This document shows, one piece after another, positions 51,082 through 59,554 of a DNA stretch of 64,000 nucleotides. The position numbers and the translations under genes were made by a program. Within the stretch, counting starts at the first letter, position 1. The number at the start of each line of letters is the position of its first letter. The notes under the pieces were generated by a model. It was not told where the DNA came from. It made no database searches and saw nothing but the letters and a program-made list of their open reading frames with translations. Source of the stretch: Xylanibacter ruminicola (GTDB lineage: Bacteria; Bacteroidota; Bacteroidia; Bacteroidales; Bacteroidaceae); the NCBI GenBank assembly GCA_015060625.1, contig SUYC01000011.1, positions 62,001-126,000 on the forward strand. Reading direction: 5' to 3'.

Positions 51082-53805
51082 CTACAAATTCTGCAGGAAT
51101 TCTGTGAGGTTGGCTTTTGACTCCAGATCTAACTTCTGGCGGATGCGGTAGCGGGCTATCTCTACACCACGGATGGAGATGTTGAGTAGTGGTGCTATCT
51201 CCTTCGACATGAGATTCATGCGGATGTAGGCACAGAGCATTTTTTCCTTGTGTGACAATTGTGGGTAGCGTTCGCCGAGTGTTTTCAGAAAGTTGTGATG
51301 CACACTGTCGAACGAGTCGCGGAAAGCCTCCAGGTCATCGTCGTGCTCGATGTTGGTATCAATCTGTCCTATCAGTCGTACCACACGTCGCTTGATGGCC
51401 GGGAGGTTTTCTTCGTTCAGTCCGTTGTTGATGCTCACGGCGGTCTTTTTGATTTCCTGCAGCATCTCGTTCTTGCGCACCACGTTCATACGTGATCGTA
51501 CCAACTCATCTTGTCGTGCCCGCAATTCTATCTGTAGTTTCTCCTCTTCCAGGTTCTCAATCTGTTCATCTTTCTCCTTGATGAGTTGTTGGCGGCTTTG
51601 CATGATACGATAGTAGAGTGCATAGATGGCTGCCATGATGGCTATTATATATAAGGTGTAAGCCCACCAAGAACGGTACCAGGGTGGTAGGATGGTAAAC
51701 TCAAAACAAGTTTCACTGCCCATGGTGCCGTCAGGAGTGATGACCTTGACATGGAATACGTAGTGCCCCTCTGGCAGGTTGGTGTACTCCTTGAGGTGGA
51801 GGCGTGTCGGCAGGCTCCATGTCTGTTCGTTGGAACCCTCCAGCCAGTAGCTGAACCGCACGGGCTGCGACGGGTCGTAGCTGTTGGCACTGTATTCGAA
51901 TCGTATGGAGTTATTGGCCCAGCTGATACGCGGCTGCTCAGCCTTATAGTAGAGCGTGTCGGCATTATTGCCGATGACGATACGGCGGATGTAGGGCTGG
52001 ATGGTACGTGTGCTATCGTGCCCCTGTCGGGTATAGAGTAAGGCAAAGCCGTCTTCTGTGCCGATGACGGCTTGTTGACCGTTGGTATAGCTCACGCTCT
52101 CGAAATCCTCCATCAGACAGTTGTTTAGGTAGCTATGGCGCTGGTGCCCGTTGCTCACGTGCATGGTGCCATCGGTGGCATACCAGATATTGCCGTCTGG
52201 TGCCTGTTGGATAAAGGTATAGGCGGTATGACCTTCTAAGCGCTCCTCGAGTGCCGTATGGCACACTAGTTGGTCGTGGGCTGCATCATAGCGAAACAGT
52301 CCCTGTCTGCTGGCTATCACCATCTCACCGTCGATTTTGGCGATACACACGTTATCACCTTTGGGTAGTGTAGCCGAATTATAGCATTTCTTCTTGCTGA
52401 CCCGTAGCAGGTTGGGTGTGAGTGTCATACGGTAGAGTCCCTTCTCCTTGTTGGCCACCCAGACAGCATTGGTCACCTCTTCTATATAGAGTGTCTTGGC
52501 CGAGATTCCGGCATCCTTCACTTCTTCGGCCATCTGCCAGCCTTGTGGTGAGCGGCGCATGAGGCGGAGCCCCCAATACGAGCTGGTGAGCAGCACATCA
52601 GGATGACCTGCCAACGGACGGACGGCCCACACGCCACGGTTGTCGTAGTGGGTGATGTGCTGGTCCTTGATGCTGAGAAAGAACTGGCGACCACCGCAGA
52701 AGAGTTGTCCACCGATGGTGTCGAGACAGAGCACCTGACTACCAGTGCCCTCAATGAATCTTATCTTTCCATCGGTCATGGCATAAAGTCCTTGATTGGT
52801 ACCCAGGTAGAGTTGGCCCTGATAGCTCACACTGCAGTTGCCACTACCGATGGGCGACTGGCGACTGTTGAGAAAGCGAAGTGGCGACCATAGCTGAACG
52901 CAGTCGAGACCATTGTCGAGTGCCAACCATAGATTCTTGTCGGCATCGAAGGAGGCCGAGAGCACGGTCTTGTTCTGTAAGCCGTTGTTGGTAGAGATGC
53001 GCTCCGCCTTGTGCTGCTTCAGGTCGATCAGGATAACACCATCCTGCAGGGTGCCCAGTGCTAAGGTCGTGCCAGACAGTGCTGCGCACGACAGTTGCAT
53101 GTTGCTGATGTCGGCAGTCAGACTGAATGGCTGCAGTTTGTTGTTGCTATAGAGAAACAGTCCTTTATGACTGGTGACAAACAAGAGTTGCTGCTGCCAG
53201 GGCAGGATGGCCACAATATTAGATGTTTGACTGATGTCGATGCCTGGCAGAGGTATGAACTGGTTACCTACGAGTACCGATACCGACTTGGAGGTGGTGA
53301 TATAGAGCCTGTTATATACAACGTTAGAATAGCGGATGCCAGGATGGCTGGCCATACGGGTCTTGTAGTCGTTGATGAAGAAGGTGCCATCGGTCTGGAA
53401 ATACACATCATGGCCTATGCGGTGTATGTGCCAGATGTTTATCTGCTCCTTCTCGCCCAGTCGGCCTGAGAGTTCCTGATAAACCATCCTGCCCTTGGCA
53501 TTGCGCACAAAGCGGCCAAACTGGCCTAAGGCACCTACGTAGATGGTGTCGCCTACAGGCAGCACCGACCTTACCTTGGTATGGCCCGGCAGTGGATAGG
53601 TGCTCCAGTTGGCACCATCGTACTCCAGCAGTCCGTTGTTGTTGGCAAAATACATCCAGCCCTCAGCGCTTTGTCCTATCTGCCAGTTCTGGTTGCCTGA
53701 GTGGTACGACTGGCGCGAATAGTTGACCACAGCTCGCTGCCAAGGGCTCTGGGCGGCTGCAGGCATTGCCATCATGGCCATCAGTGATAATAACCATTTC
53801 CTCAT
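51082..53805 (-). CDS. Propeller / Y_Y_Y / LuxR-type one-component regulator of PUL2
   Basis: A 907-residue membrane regulator. Signal peptide (to AAAQ), a periplasmic beta-propeller with Reg_prop repeats (for example GWMYFANNNGLLEYDGANW, GLFLYSN, NLWLALDNGL, GLYRMT), a Y_Y_Y domain (about 665-735: FRYSYWLEG-like RFSYWLEGSNEQTWSL), one membrane span (about 742-765), a coiled coil and a C-terminal LuxR HTH (about 845-907: LSHKEKMLCAYIRMNLMSKE and LNISIRGVEIARYRIRQKL). It has no kinase or receiver. The gene is divergent from the PUL2 susC and is its likely sensor-activator. The ATG at 53805 is preferred; the upstream TTG lies in the -7 box. Confidence 0.88.
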   Translation of the reverse strand: MRKWLLSLMAMMAMPAAAQSPWQRAVVNYSRQSYHSGNQNWQIGQSAEGWMYFANNNGLLEYDGANWSTYPLPGHTKVRSVLPVGDTIYVGALGQFGRFVRNAKGRMVYQELSGRLGEKEQINIWHIHRIGHDVYFQTDGTFFINDYKTRMASHPGIRYSNVVYNRLYITTSKSVSVLVGNQFIPLPGIDISQTSNIVAILPWQQQLLFVTSHKGLFLYSNNKLQPFSLTADISNMQLSCAALSGTTLALGTLQDGVILIDLKQHKAERISTNNGLQNKTVLSASFDADKNLWLALDNGLDCVQLWSPLRFLNSRQSPIGSGNCSVSYQGQLYLGTNQGLYAMTDGKIRFIEGTGSQVLCLDTIGGQLFCGGRQFFLSIKDQHITHYDNRGVWAVRPLAGHPDVLLTSSYWGLRLMRRSPQGWQMAEEVKDAGISAKTLYIEEVTNAVWVANKEKGLYRMTLTPNLLRVSKKKCYNSATLPKGDNVCIAKIDGEMVIASRQGLFRYDAAHDQLVCHTALEERLEGHTAYTFIQQAPDGNIWYATDGTMHVSNGHQRHSYLNNCLMEDFESVSYTNGQQAVIGTEDGFALLYTRQGHDSTRTIQPYIRRIVIGNNADTLYYKAEQPRISWANNSIRFEYSANSYDPSQPVRFSYWLEGSNEQTWSLPTRLHLKEYTNLPEGHYVFHVKVITPDGTMGSETCFEFTILPPWYRSWWAYTLYIIAIMAAIYALYYRIMQSRQQLIKEKDEQIENLEEEKLQIELRARQDELVRSRMNVVRKNEMLQEIKKTAVSINNGLNEENLPAIKRRVVRLIGQIDTNIEHDDDLEAFRDSFDSVHHNFLKTLGERYPQLSHKEKMLCAYIRMNLMSKEIAPLLNISIRGVEIARYRIRQKLDLESKANLTEFLQNL

Positions 53806-53823
53806 ACCGATGCTATTTTTCGG

Positions 53824-53831
53824 CAAAGATA
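53824..53831 (-). promoter_or_regulatory. -7 box of the PUL2 regulator gene
   Basis: TATCTTTG on the minus strand, 18 nt before the ATG at 53805. A partial TTG lies 20 bp upstream (53854-53852). Confidence 0.72.
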
Positions 53832-53880
53832 CGCATAATTATTGAATCGTGCAATAATAAGCGAGAAAATAATTGCAGGG

Positions 53881-53962
53881 TATGATGTAGTGCTTTTCTT
53901 TTGTAACGCATTGATTTTTAGTGATATAGTGTTTCGCTGAGAAACGGGTGATGTAGTGCTTT
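53881..53962. repeat. Three imperfect direct repeats upstream of PUL2 susC (possible operator)
   Basis: GATGTAGTGCTTTT (53884-53897), GATATAGTGTTTC (53923-53935) and GATGTAGTGCTTT (53950-53962), all in the same orientation, with starts 39 and 27 bp apart. They end 34 bp before the -33 TTTG of the susC promoter, a suitable place for an activator. Confidence 0.6.
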
Positions 53963-53996
53963 GGATGGCTTGAAGTAATCAAGATGTGCCCGAATG

Positions 53997-54028
53997 TTTG
54001 TAGCGAAGGGAGATAAAACTTAATTTTG
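53997..54028 (+). promoter_or_regulatory. Promoter of PUL2 susC
   Basis: TTTG (53997-54000), 20-bp spacer, TAATTTTG (54021-54028); 43 nt of AT-rich leader to the ATG at 54072. Confidence 0.8.
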
Positions 54029-54071
54029 CGCCATCAATTTTTTTATTATCAAACTAAATACCTGTTTTTAT

Positions 54072-57000
54072 ATGAGAAAAAAAACATTGTCAACAAGAAG
54101 CGTACAGCTGCTATTGGTGAGCTGTATGTTGTTACTCATGGGAGTAGGTGCTTGGGCACAAAGCCCCCAGACTATCAAAGGCACCGTGCTGGATAAGAAC
54201 ACGCACGAGCCGATGATAGGTGTAAGTGTGCTGGTGCAAGGAACATCGAATGGTACCGTTACCGATTTCGATGGCCATTTTACACTGTCGGGTGTAAAAG
54301 CCAGTGCCACCATCCAGTTTTCGTTTATCGGTTACAAGAGTCAGTCGTTGTCGGTAGCCAAGGCTCATGGTGAGATTCTGATGAGCGAAGACGACAAGAC
54401 GCTGAGTGAGATTGTGGTTGTGGGCTATGGCACACAGAAGAAGGTGAATCTCTCGGGTGCGGTGTCGGCTGTTGATGGCGAGAAACTGGCTGCTAAACCA
54501 TCAAGTAATGTGCTGGATGCCATGCAGGGCGAACTGCCTGGTGTGGCTGTGCTGCGTAGCAGTGGTGAGCCAGGTAACGAGACCAGTGGCATGCGTATTC
54601 GTGGTTTCTCATCTGTCAACTCCACCTCTACGCTTGTGCTGATTGATGGTGTGGAGGGCGACTTGTCGCTGCTCAATGCTGATGATATCGAGAGTATCTC
54701 GGTGCTGAAAGATGCCTCGGCCTGTGCCATCTATGGTGCCCGTGCTGCAGCCGGTGTAGTGCTCGTTACCACTAAGAATGGTGGTGAGGGCAAACCCAAA
54801 ATCAGCTATAGCGGTTATTATGCCACCAACCTGCCTGGTAACATGCCTGAGCGCCTGACTGCCTGGGAAGAGCAGGAGTGGATCAACATCGGTCGCCAGA
54901 ATCAGGGTGGTAAACCTGAGTGGAACCCAGAGCAGTCGAGCTGGGTGGGCAACCGCAATTTTAACTATCGTCCTAACAACACCAATGGTCGCTGGGATCA
55001 GTTCTCGGCCACTAACTGGGTGGACGAGGGTACGCGTAATCACTCCGACCAGACCAATCACAGCATCTCGGTGTCGGGTGGTTCAAAGAATATCAACTAT
55101 CTGATTTCGGGCAACTACTTCTATAAGAATGGTATGCTGAAGTATGGTAAAAACGATAATACCCGTGTGAACCTGCATGCCAAGGTGAATGCCGAACTGA
55201 ATAAGTACATTGCCGTGGGTGTGAACATGCAGTACCAGTCGAAGAAAAACAACGCGCCTTCGGCGGGTGCAGGTGCTATTCTGAATAACCTGTATGGCTC
55301 GCGTGCCCGACAGCTGGTGTACAACCCAACCGACGACGTGAACTACGATGTGAACCCCTATAACGGCGACCTGCAGTTCAACCCCATCCAGGTGATGAAG
55401 GAGGGCGGACAGTCGGAAACACTTTATGAAACCTTTATTGGTAAGGGCGACCTGACGATTAAAAACCTGGTGAAGGGGCTGCGCATCAACCTGAATGCCA
55501 GTCGCCGTGCTGGCTATTATACCGGTCGTACCGAGCGCCATTATCTGGTATGGTATGGCATGACTGGCAATAATGTTCGTCAGACTTATAATAATCCCAA
55601 CTCGCTGTATCGTATCAAAAACAACGATTTCCACGATCTGTTTGAGGCTACCGCGAACTACGAGTTCGACGTGAAGCGTCATAACTTCAAACTGTTGGCT
55701 GGTGCTTCGTATGAGAACTACCGCAAGGACGAGTTCTCGGCTACCGCCAAGAACATGAACTCTAACGATTTCTATTCGTTCAACTATTACGACACAGCCG
55801 AGGCTACCAACACCACGCTGGGGGATAACATCGCCCCATGGTCGATGATGTCATACTTCGGTCGCCTGAACTACAACTATGCCGATCGCTATCTGTTCGA
55901 GGCCAACATCCGTTACGATGGTTCATCGCGCCTGGCTCCAGAGAAGCGTTGGAAGGCATTCCCATCCGTATCCGCAGCTTGGCGCATCAGTCAGGAAGAG
56001 TGGTTCAAACTCGACTGGGTGAGCAATCTGAAACTGCGTGCCTCGTGGGGACAACTTGGTAACGGTGCCATCCTGGGGCTCTACGATTATATCCCTACCA
56101 TCGCTCAAAGCACGGTGTATATGGGTGAGAAATCGTATTATCAGAGTCAGCTGGCCTCTAAGGATAAGACCTGGGAGACCATCGAGACCACTAACGTGGG
56201 TATCGACTTAGGTCTGCTGAACGGCCGCTTAAACGCCTCGTTCGACTATTATTGGAAATACAATAACGACATGCTGTCAAGACTCCAGTTGCCACACACC
56301 ATCGGTATCGGCATTCCTAATGTGAATGTTGGTAAGCTGAAGACATGGGGATGGGAGTTCGAAGTGAAGTGGAACGACCGTATTGGCGACTTCAGCTATC
56401 AGGTGGCATTCAATATCTCTGACGCTCAGAACAAGTTGATGGAATACGACGGTGCCGATGTGATTTATGCGGGAACAGTAGGATTGCTCGAAGGCTATGC
56501 CATGAACACCATCTGGGGATACAGAACCGATGGCTACTGGAGCAGTCTTGATGAGTACAAACAGTACAAGCAGGACCATCCTGGTTACAAGTCGTTCAGC
56601 GATGGTAAGGTGAATGGTGGTGATGTGCGCTATCTTGCGCTGCCTGATAAGGATGGTAACATAGGTCATCAGGTAGGTGCTGGCGATGGAACCAAGGAAA
56701 ACCACGGCGACCTGGTATATCTGGGCGATGCCAACGGACGTTATCTCTACGGCCTGAACCTCTCGGCTCAGTGGAAAGGCTTCGACCTCTCAATGATGTT
56801 CCAGGGTGTGGGCAAACGCAAACTACTGATAGATACAGAAGCCATCGCCCCCTTTGGGCGCACCTACCAGATGCCTTGGACCATTCATCGCGACTATTGG
56901 ACTGAGGATAATCAGCAGGCAGCATGGCCACGTCTTTACAACTATAATGGCGATATGTTCAATTTTCAGCCATCAGATAAGTGGGTGCAGAATGCAGCTT

Positions 57001-57209
57001 ATCTGCGACTGAAGAACATCACACTGGGCTATACCATCCCCGTATCTAAGCGTTATATCCAGAAACTGCGCGTCTATATCAGCGGTAACGATGTGTGGGA
57101 GAAGTCAGATATCCTGAAGGTGTTCGATCCAGAGTCGGGCAACAATGTGGGACGTAACTACTATCCCTTCTTCCGTACATGGGCTTTTGGCGTAAACGTG
57201 ACTTTGTAA
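54072..57209 (+). CDS. SusC/RagA-type TonB-dependent outer-membrane transporter, PUL2
   Basis: A 1045-residue transporter. Signal peptide (to AWAQ), carboxypeptidase-regulatory-like domain (about 33-105: IKGTVLDKNTHEPMIGVSV, FSFIGYKSQ), TonB-box region LSEIVVVGYGTQKKVNLSG, plug (LPGVAVLRSSGEPGNE, MRIRGFSSVNS, VLIDGVEGD, VLKDASACAIYGARAAAGVV) and a beta-barrel ending FGVNVTL. All parts are intact. It is expected to import oligosaccharides released by the lyase/hydrolase encoded downstream, with the SusD encoded next. Confidence 0.95.
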   Translation: MRKKTLSTRSVQLLLVSCMLLLMGVGAWAQSPQTIKGTVLDKNTHEPMIGVSVLVQGTSNGTVTDFDGHFTLSGVKASATIQFSFIGYKSQSLSVAKAHGEILMSEDDKTLSEIVVVGYGTQKKVNLSGAVSAVDGEKLAAKPSSNVLDAMQGELPGVAVLRSSGEPGNETSGMRIRGFSSVNSTSTLVLIDGVEGDLSLLNADDIESISVLKDASACAIYGARAAAGVVLVTTKNGGEGKPKISYSGYYATNLPGNMPERLTAWEEQEWINIGRQNQGGKPEWNPEQSSWVGNRNFNYRPNNTNGRWDQFSATNWVDEGTRNHSDQTNHSISVSGGSKNINYLISGNYFYKNGMLKYGKNDNTRVNLHAKVNAELNKYIAVGVNMQYQSKKNNAPSAGAGAILNNLYGSRARQLVYNPTDDVNYDVNPYNGDLQFNPIQVMKEGGQSETLYETFIGKGDLTIKNLVKGLRINLNASRRAGYYTGRTERHYLVWYGMTGNNVRQTYNNPNSLYRIKNNDFHDLFEATANYEFDVKRHNFKLLAGASYENYRKDEFSATAKNMNSNDFYSFNYYDTAEATNTTLGDNIAPWSMMSYFGRLNYNYADRYLFEANIRYDGSSRLAPEKRWKAFPSVSAAWRISQEEWFKLDWVSNLKLRASWGQLGNGAILGLYDYIPTIAQSTVYMGEKSYYQSQLASKDKTWETIETTNVGIDLGLLNGRLNASFDYYWKYNNDMLSRLQLPHTIGIGIPNVNVGKLKTWGWEFEVKWNDRIGDFSYQVAFNISDAQNKLMEYDGADVIYAGTVGLLEGYAMNTIWGYRTDGYWSSLDEYKQYKQDHPGYKSFSDGKVNGGDVRYLALPDKDGNIGHQVGAGDGTKENHGDLVYLGDANGRYLYGLNLSAQWKGFDLSMMFQGVGKRKLLIDTEAIAPFGRTYQMPWTIHRDYWTEDNQQAAWPRLYNYNGDMFNFQPSDKWVQNAAYLRLKNITLGYTIPVSKRYIQKLRVYISGNDVWEKSDILKVFDPESGNNVGRNYYPFFRTWAFGVNVTL

Positions 57210-57210
57210 G

Positions 57211-57234
57211 AATTGAAGAATTGAAAAATTGAAG
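57211..57234 (+). repeat. 8-bp tandem repeat between susC and susD of PUL2
   Basis: AATTGAAG, AATTGAAA, AATTGAAG in direct succession, 5 nt before the original susD start codon at 57240. The unit sits where a ribosome would bind and could change in copy number. Confidence 0.65.
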
Positions 57235-57239
57235 TTATT

Positions 57240-58913
57240 ATGAAATAAAATATATTCAAATCAATAAGTGCTGTGGCTATGGCTTGTGGAGCCATGATGC
57301 TGATGAGCTGCGAGTTGGACCGCCTGCCAGAAACAACACTTGCCGATAATACCTTCTGGCAGAGTGAGACCGACCTGCGTGGTGCTTGTAATAAACTATA
57401 TGTGGATTTGCCTGGTTTCGACCACGACCGTCGTGCCGATGATATTATCGGCACAGCAGCCAATGGCACATCGAGCGGCAACTGGAGTCTGCCTTCTACT
57501 GCAGGCGACTGGACCAACCCTTATAATAAGATAGGTATCTGTAATAACATCATCACCAAGGGCAGTCAGGCGCCTTTGAGCGATGCCCAAAAGAACCGCT
57601 GGATAGCCGAGGCTTACTTCTTCCGTGCTTTCCACTTCTTCGATCTGGTAAAGAAATATGGCGATGTGCCCCTGATACTGAAGGCTTTCGACTCTACTGG
57701 CGATCCAGATATCAAGATGCCACGCACACCCCGCGAAGAGGTTATCCAACAGTGCTATAGCGACTTGAAGTTTGCCGAGGAGTGGTTGCCCGAGATTGAT
57801 GCCGTGAGCAGTGATGCCGATTGGGGGCGCGTATCGAAGTCGGCTGCACGTGGCTTGATGATGCGTATTGGCCTCTACGAGGGTACATTTGCTAAGTATC
57901 ATGGTTTGACCAGCGACCCGAAAGCACATCTCAAGGTGGCAGTAGATGCTGCTGAGCGTATCATCAATAGCGGGAAGCATGCGCTTTATCCCGATTATCA
58001 GAAACTGTTCTACTTTGATGGTGAGGGCCGACAGAACAAGGAGAATGTGTTTGTCAAGGTGTATGGCCCTAACGGTGCTGGTGCCACCATCATGCATGGC
58101 AACTCGCGCCAGTTGGAGAATGGCGTCAGCATCACCCGTCAGGCCATCGACCAGTATCTCTATACCGATGGACTGCCTCGCGAGAAGAGTGCGCTGGCCA
58201 TGATTCCTGAGACCCACTACGATGATGTCTTCGAGAACCGCGACCCACGACTGGCCATGACCATCTATCATAAGGATGAGGAGGCCTACAAAGGCGGCTA
58301 TACCCCGTTCAGCAATCAGCATGGTAATGGCTATGGTATCAAAAAGGGCTTTATGCTCGATGAGTGGACCACCAACAGCAAGGAGACGGTTGACAAGATG
58401 ATCATCCGCTATGCCGAGGTACTGCTGTCGTATGCTGAGGCATTGTATGAGTTGAATGGCAGCATCACCGACCAGCAGCTGAACCTGACGGTGAATGCCG
58501 TACGTGCCCGTAGTGGTTTTGAGGCTAAACTCACCAATGACTTTGCCAAGCAGAATGGATTGAATATCCTCGATGAGATTCGTCGTGAGCGTTTGGTAGA
58601 GTTTATCGACGAGGGTTTGCGCTACAACGATATCATTCGCTGGAAGATTGCCGAGAAGGTGCTGCCTGTAACCATGCTCGGCCTGAAGTATAACGAAGAC
58701 GACACCAGTGCCCAGCGTGAGGACTTGCAGAGCAGGCTGACCACCGAGGGCGGAATGTATAAGGGACAGAAAGTGTGCGATCAGGCCGATATCTATGTGA
58801 TAGAGGAGGCTGGAACACGCTCGTTTGATGTGGCAAGAGACTATTACTATCCCATACCAACCTACGAGATTGCTACATCCGAAGGCAATGTGGTACAGAA
58901 TCCCGGCTGGTAA
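57240..58913 (+). pseudogene. SusD/RagB-type lipoprotein, PUL2, with nonsense codon 3 in the signal peptide
   Basis: From the ATG at 57240 the frame reads Met-Lys-stop (TAA at 57246-57248) and then continues without interruption to 58913 as a full SusD. If the third codon were AAA, the protein would begin MKKNIFKSISAVAMACGAMM followed by LMSC, a perfect lipoprotein signal peptide. As it stands, translation could only restart at GTG 57273 (546 residues) or ATG 57279, giving a signal without its basic part. The rest is intact: FRAFHFFDLVKKYGDVPLIL, MIIRYAEVLLSYAEALYELN, ERLVEFIDEGLRYNDIIRWK and the VVQNPGW end. It may be a silenced gene, a recoded start or a sequencing error. Confidence 0.8.
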
Positions 58914-58945
58914 ACAATAAAAACAAACTCAAAAGAAGCTTATTT

Positions 58946-59545
58946 ATGAAAAAGATATATCATATAATTGCTTGTGCCTTGTGCACAATGATAATGGGCA
59001 TGTCGCTCTCAAGCTGTAGCGATGATGCCTGGGGAAACGATAATCCCGAAACAGAGAATGTGTTCTACTTCGGCTTTGAAGACTGGGGCCGACTGAACAA
59101 TGGTGTGGGCTATACCGTAGCTCAGGGACAGACGGTAGAGATACCTGTTCAGTTCTGGTGTGCGGGCTCGCGTGCTTTCGATGCTGAGGCTTTTTATTAT
59201 GTAGATAGCCCACTGACGCAGGGCACCGACTTCTTGATTGTTGATGCTGATGGCCATCAACTGCAGCAGGACGCCAAAGGTGCTTTCGCCATGACATGGC
59301 AGCTTACGGGCACGGATACAACCAACAACCATCGTGTGCAGCACATCTACCTGAAGGCGCTTAACGGTGCCAAGGGCGATGTAACGATCACTACTTTCGA
59401 CCCGAAGGATGTAGATGCCGATGGTAAGGTGAGAATCTCGAATGGCTCGACCGATGGCGTGATCTATACGCCTAACAACATCAATAGTCAGTACGAGGTA
59501 CATTGCTTTACACAAAACTACAAGGTAAAAGTAACTATTCAGTAA
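58946..59545 (+). CDS. Small lipoprotein of PUL2, unknown family (surface glycan-binding candidate)
   Basis: A 199-residue lipoprotein (Cys24 in LSSCSDDAWG). After a short acidic linker it is predicted all-beta: NVFYFGFEDWGRLNN, GYTVAQGQTVEIPVQFWCAG, GTDFLIVDADGH and HIYLKALNGAKGDVTITTF. This resembles Calx-beta or BACON-like domains that are often found in proteins after SusD, but I cannot name a family. Position between susD and the enzyme gene suggests a surface glycan-binding role, small for that class. It is followed 9 bp later by the large enzyme gene. Confidence 0.75.
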   Translation: MKKIYHIIACALCTMIMGMSLSSCSDDAWGNDNPETENVFYFGFEDWGRLNNGVGYTVAQGQTVEIPVQFWCAGSRAFDAEAFYYVDSPLTQGTDFLIVDADGHQLQQDAKGAFAMTWQLTGTDTTNNHRVQHIYLKALNGAKGDVTITTFDPKDVDADGKVRISNGSTDGVIYTPNNINSQYEVHCFTQNYKVKVTIQ

Positions 59546-59554
59546 TTGCTTGGT

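Noticed and set aside
53806..53962. Repeats upstream of PUL2 as a CRISPR array
   Set aside because: Only three short imperfect repeats with unequal spacing and no cas genes.
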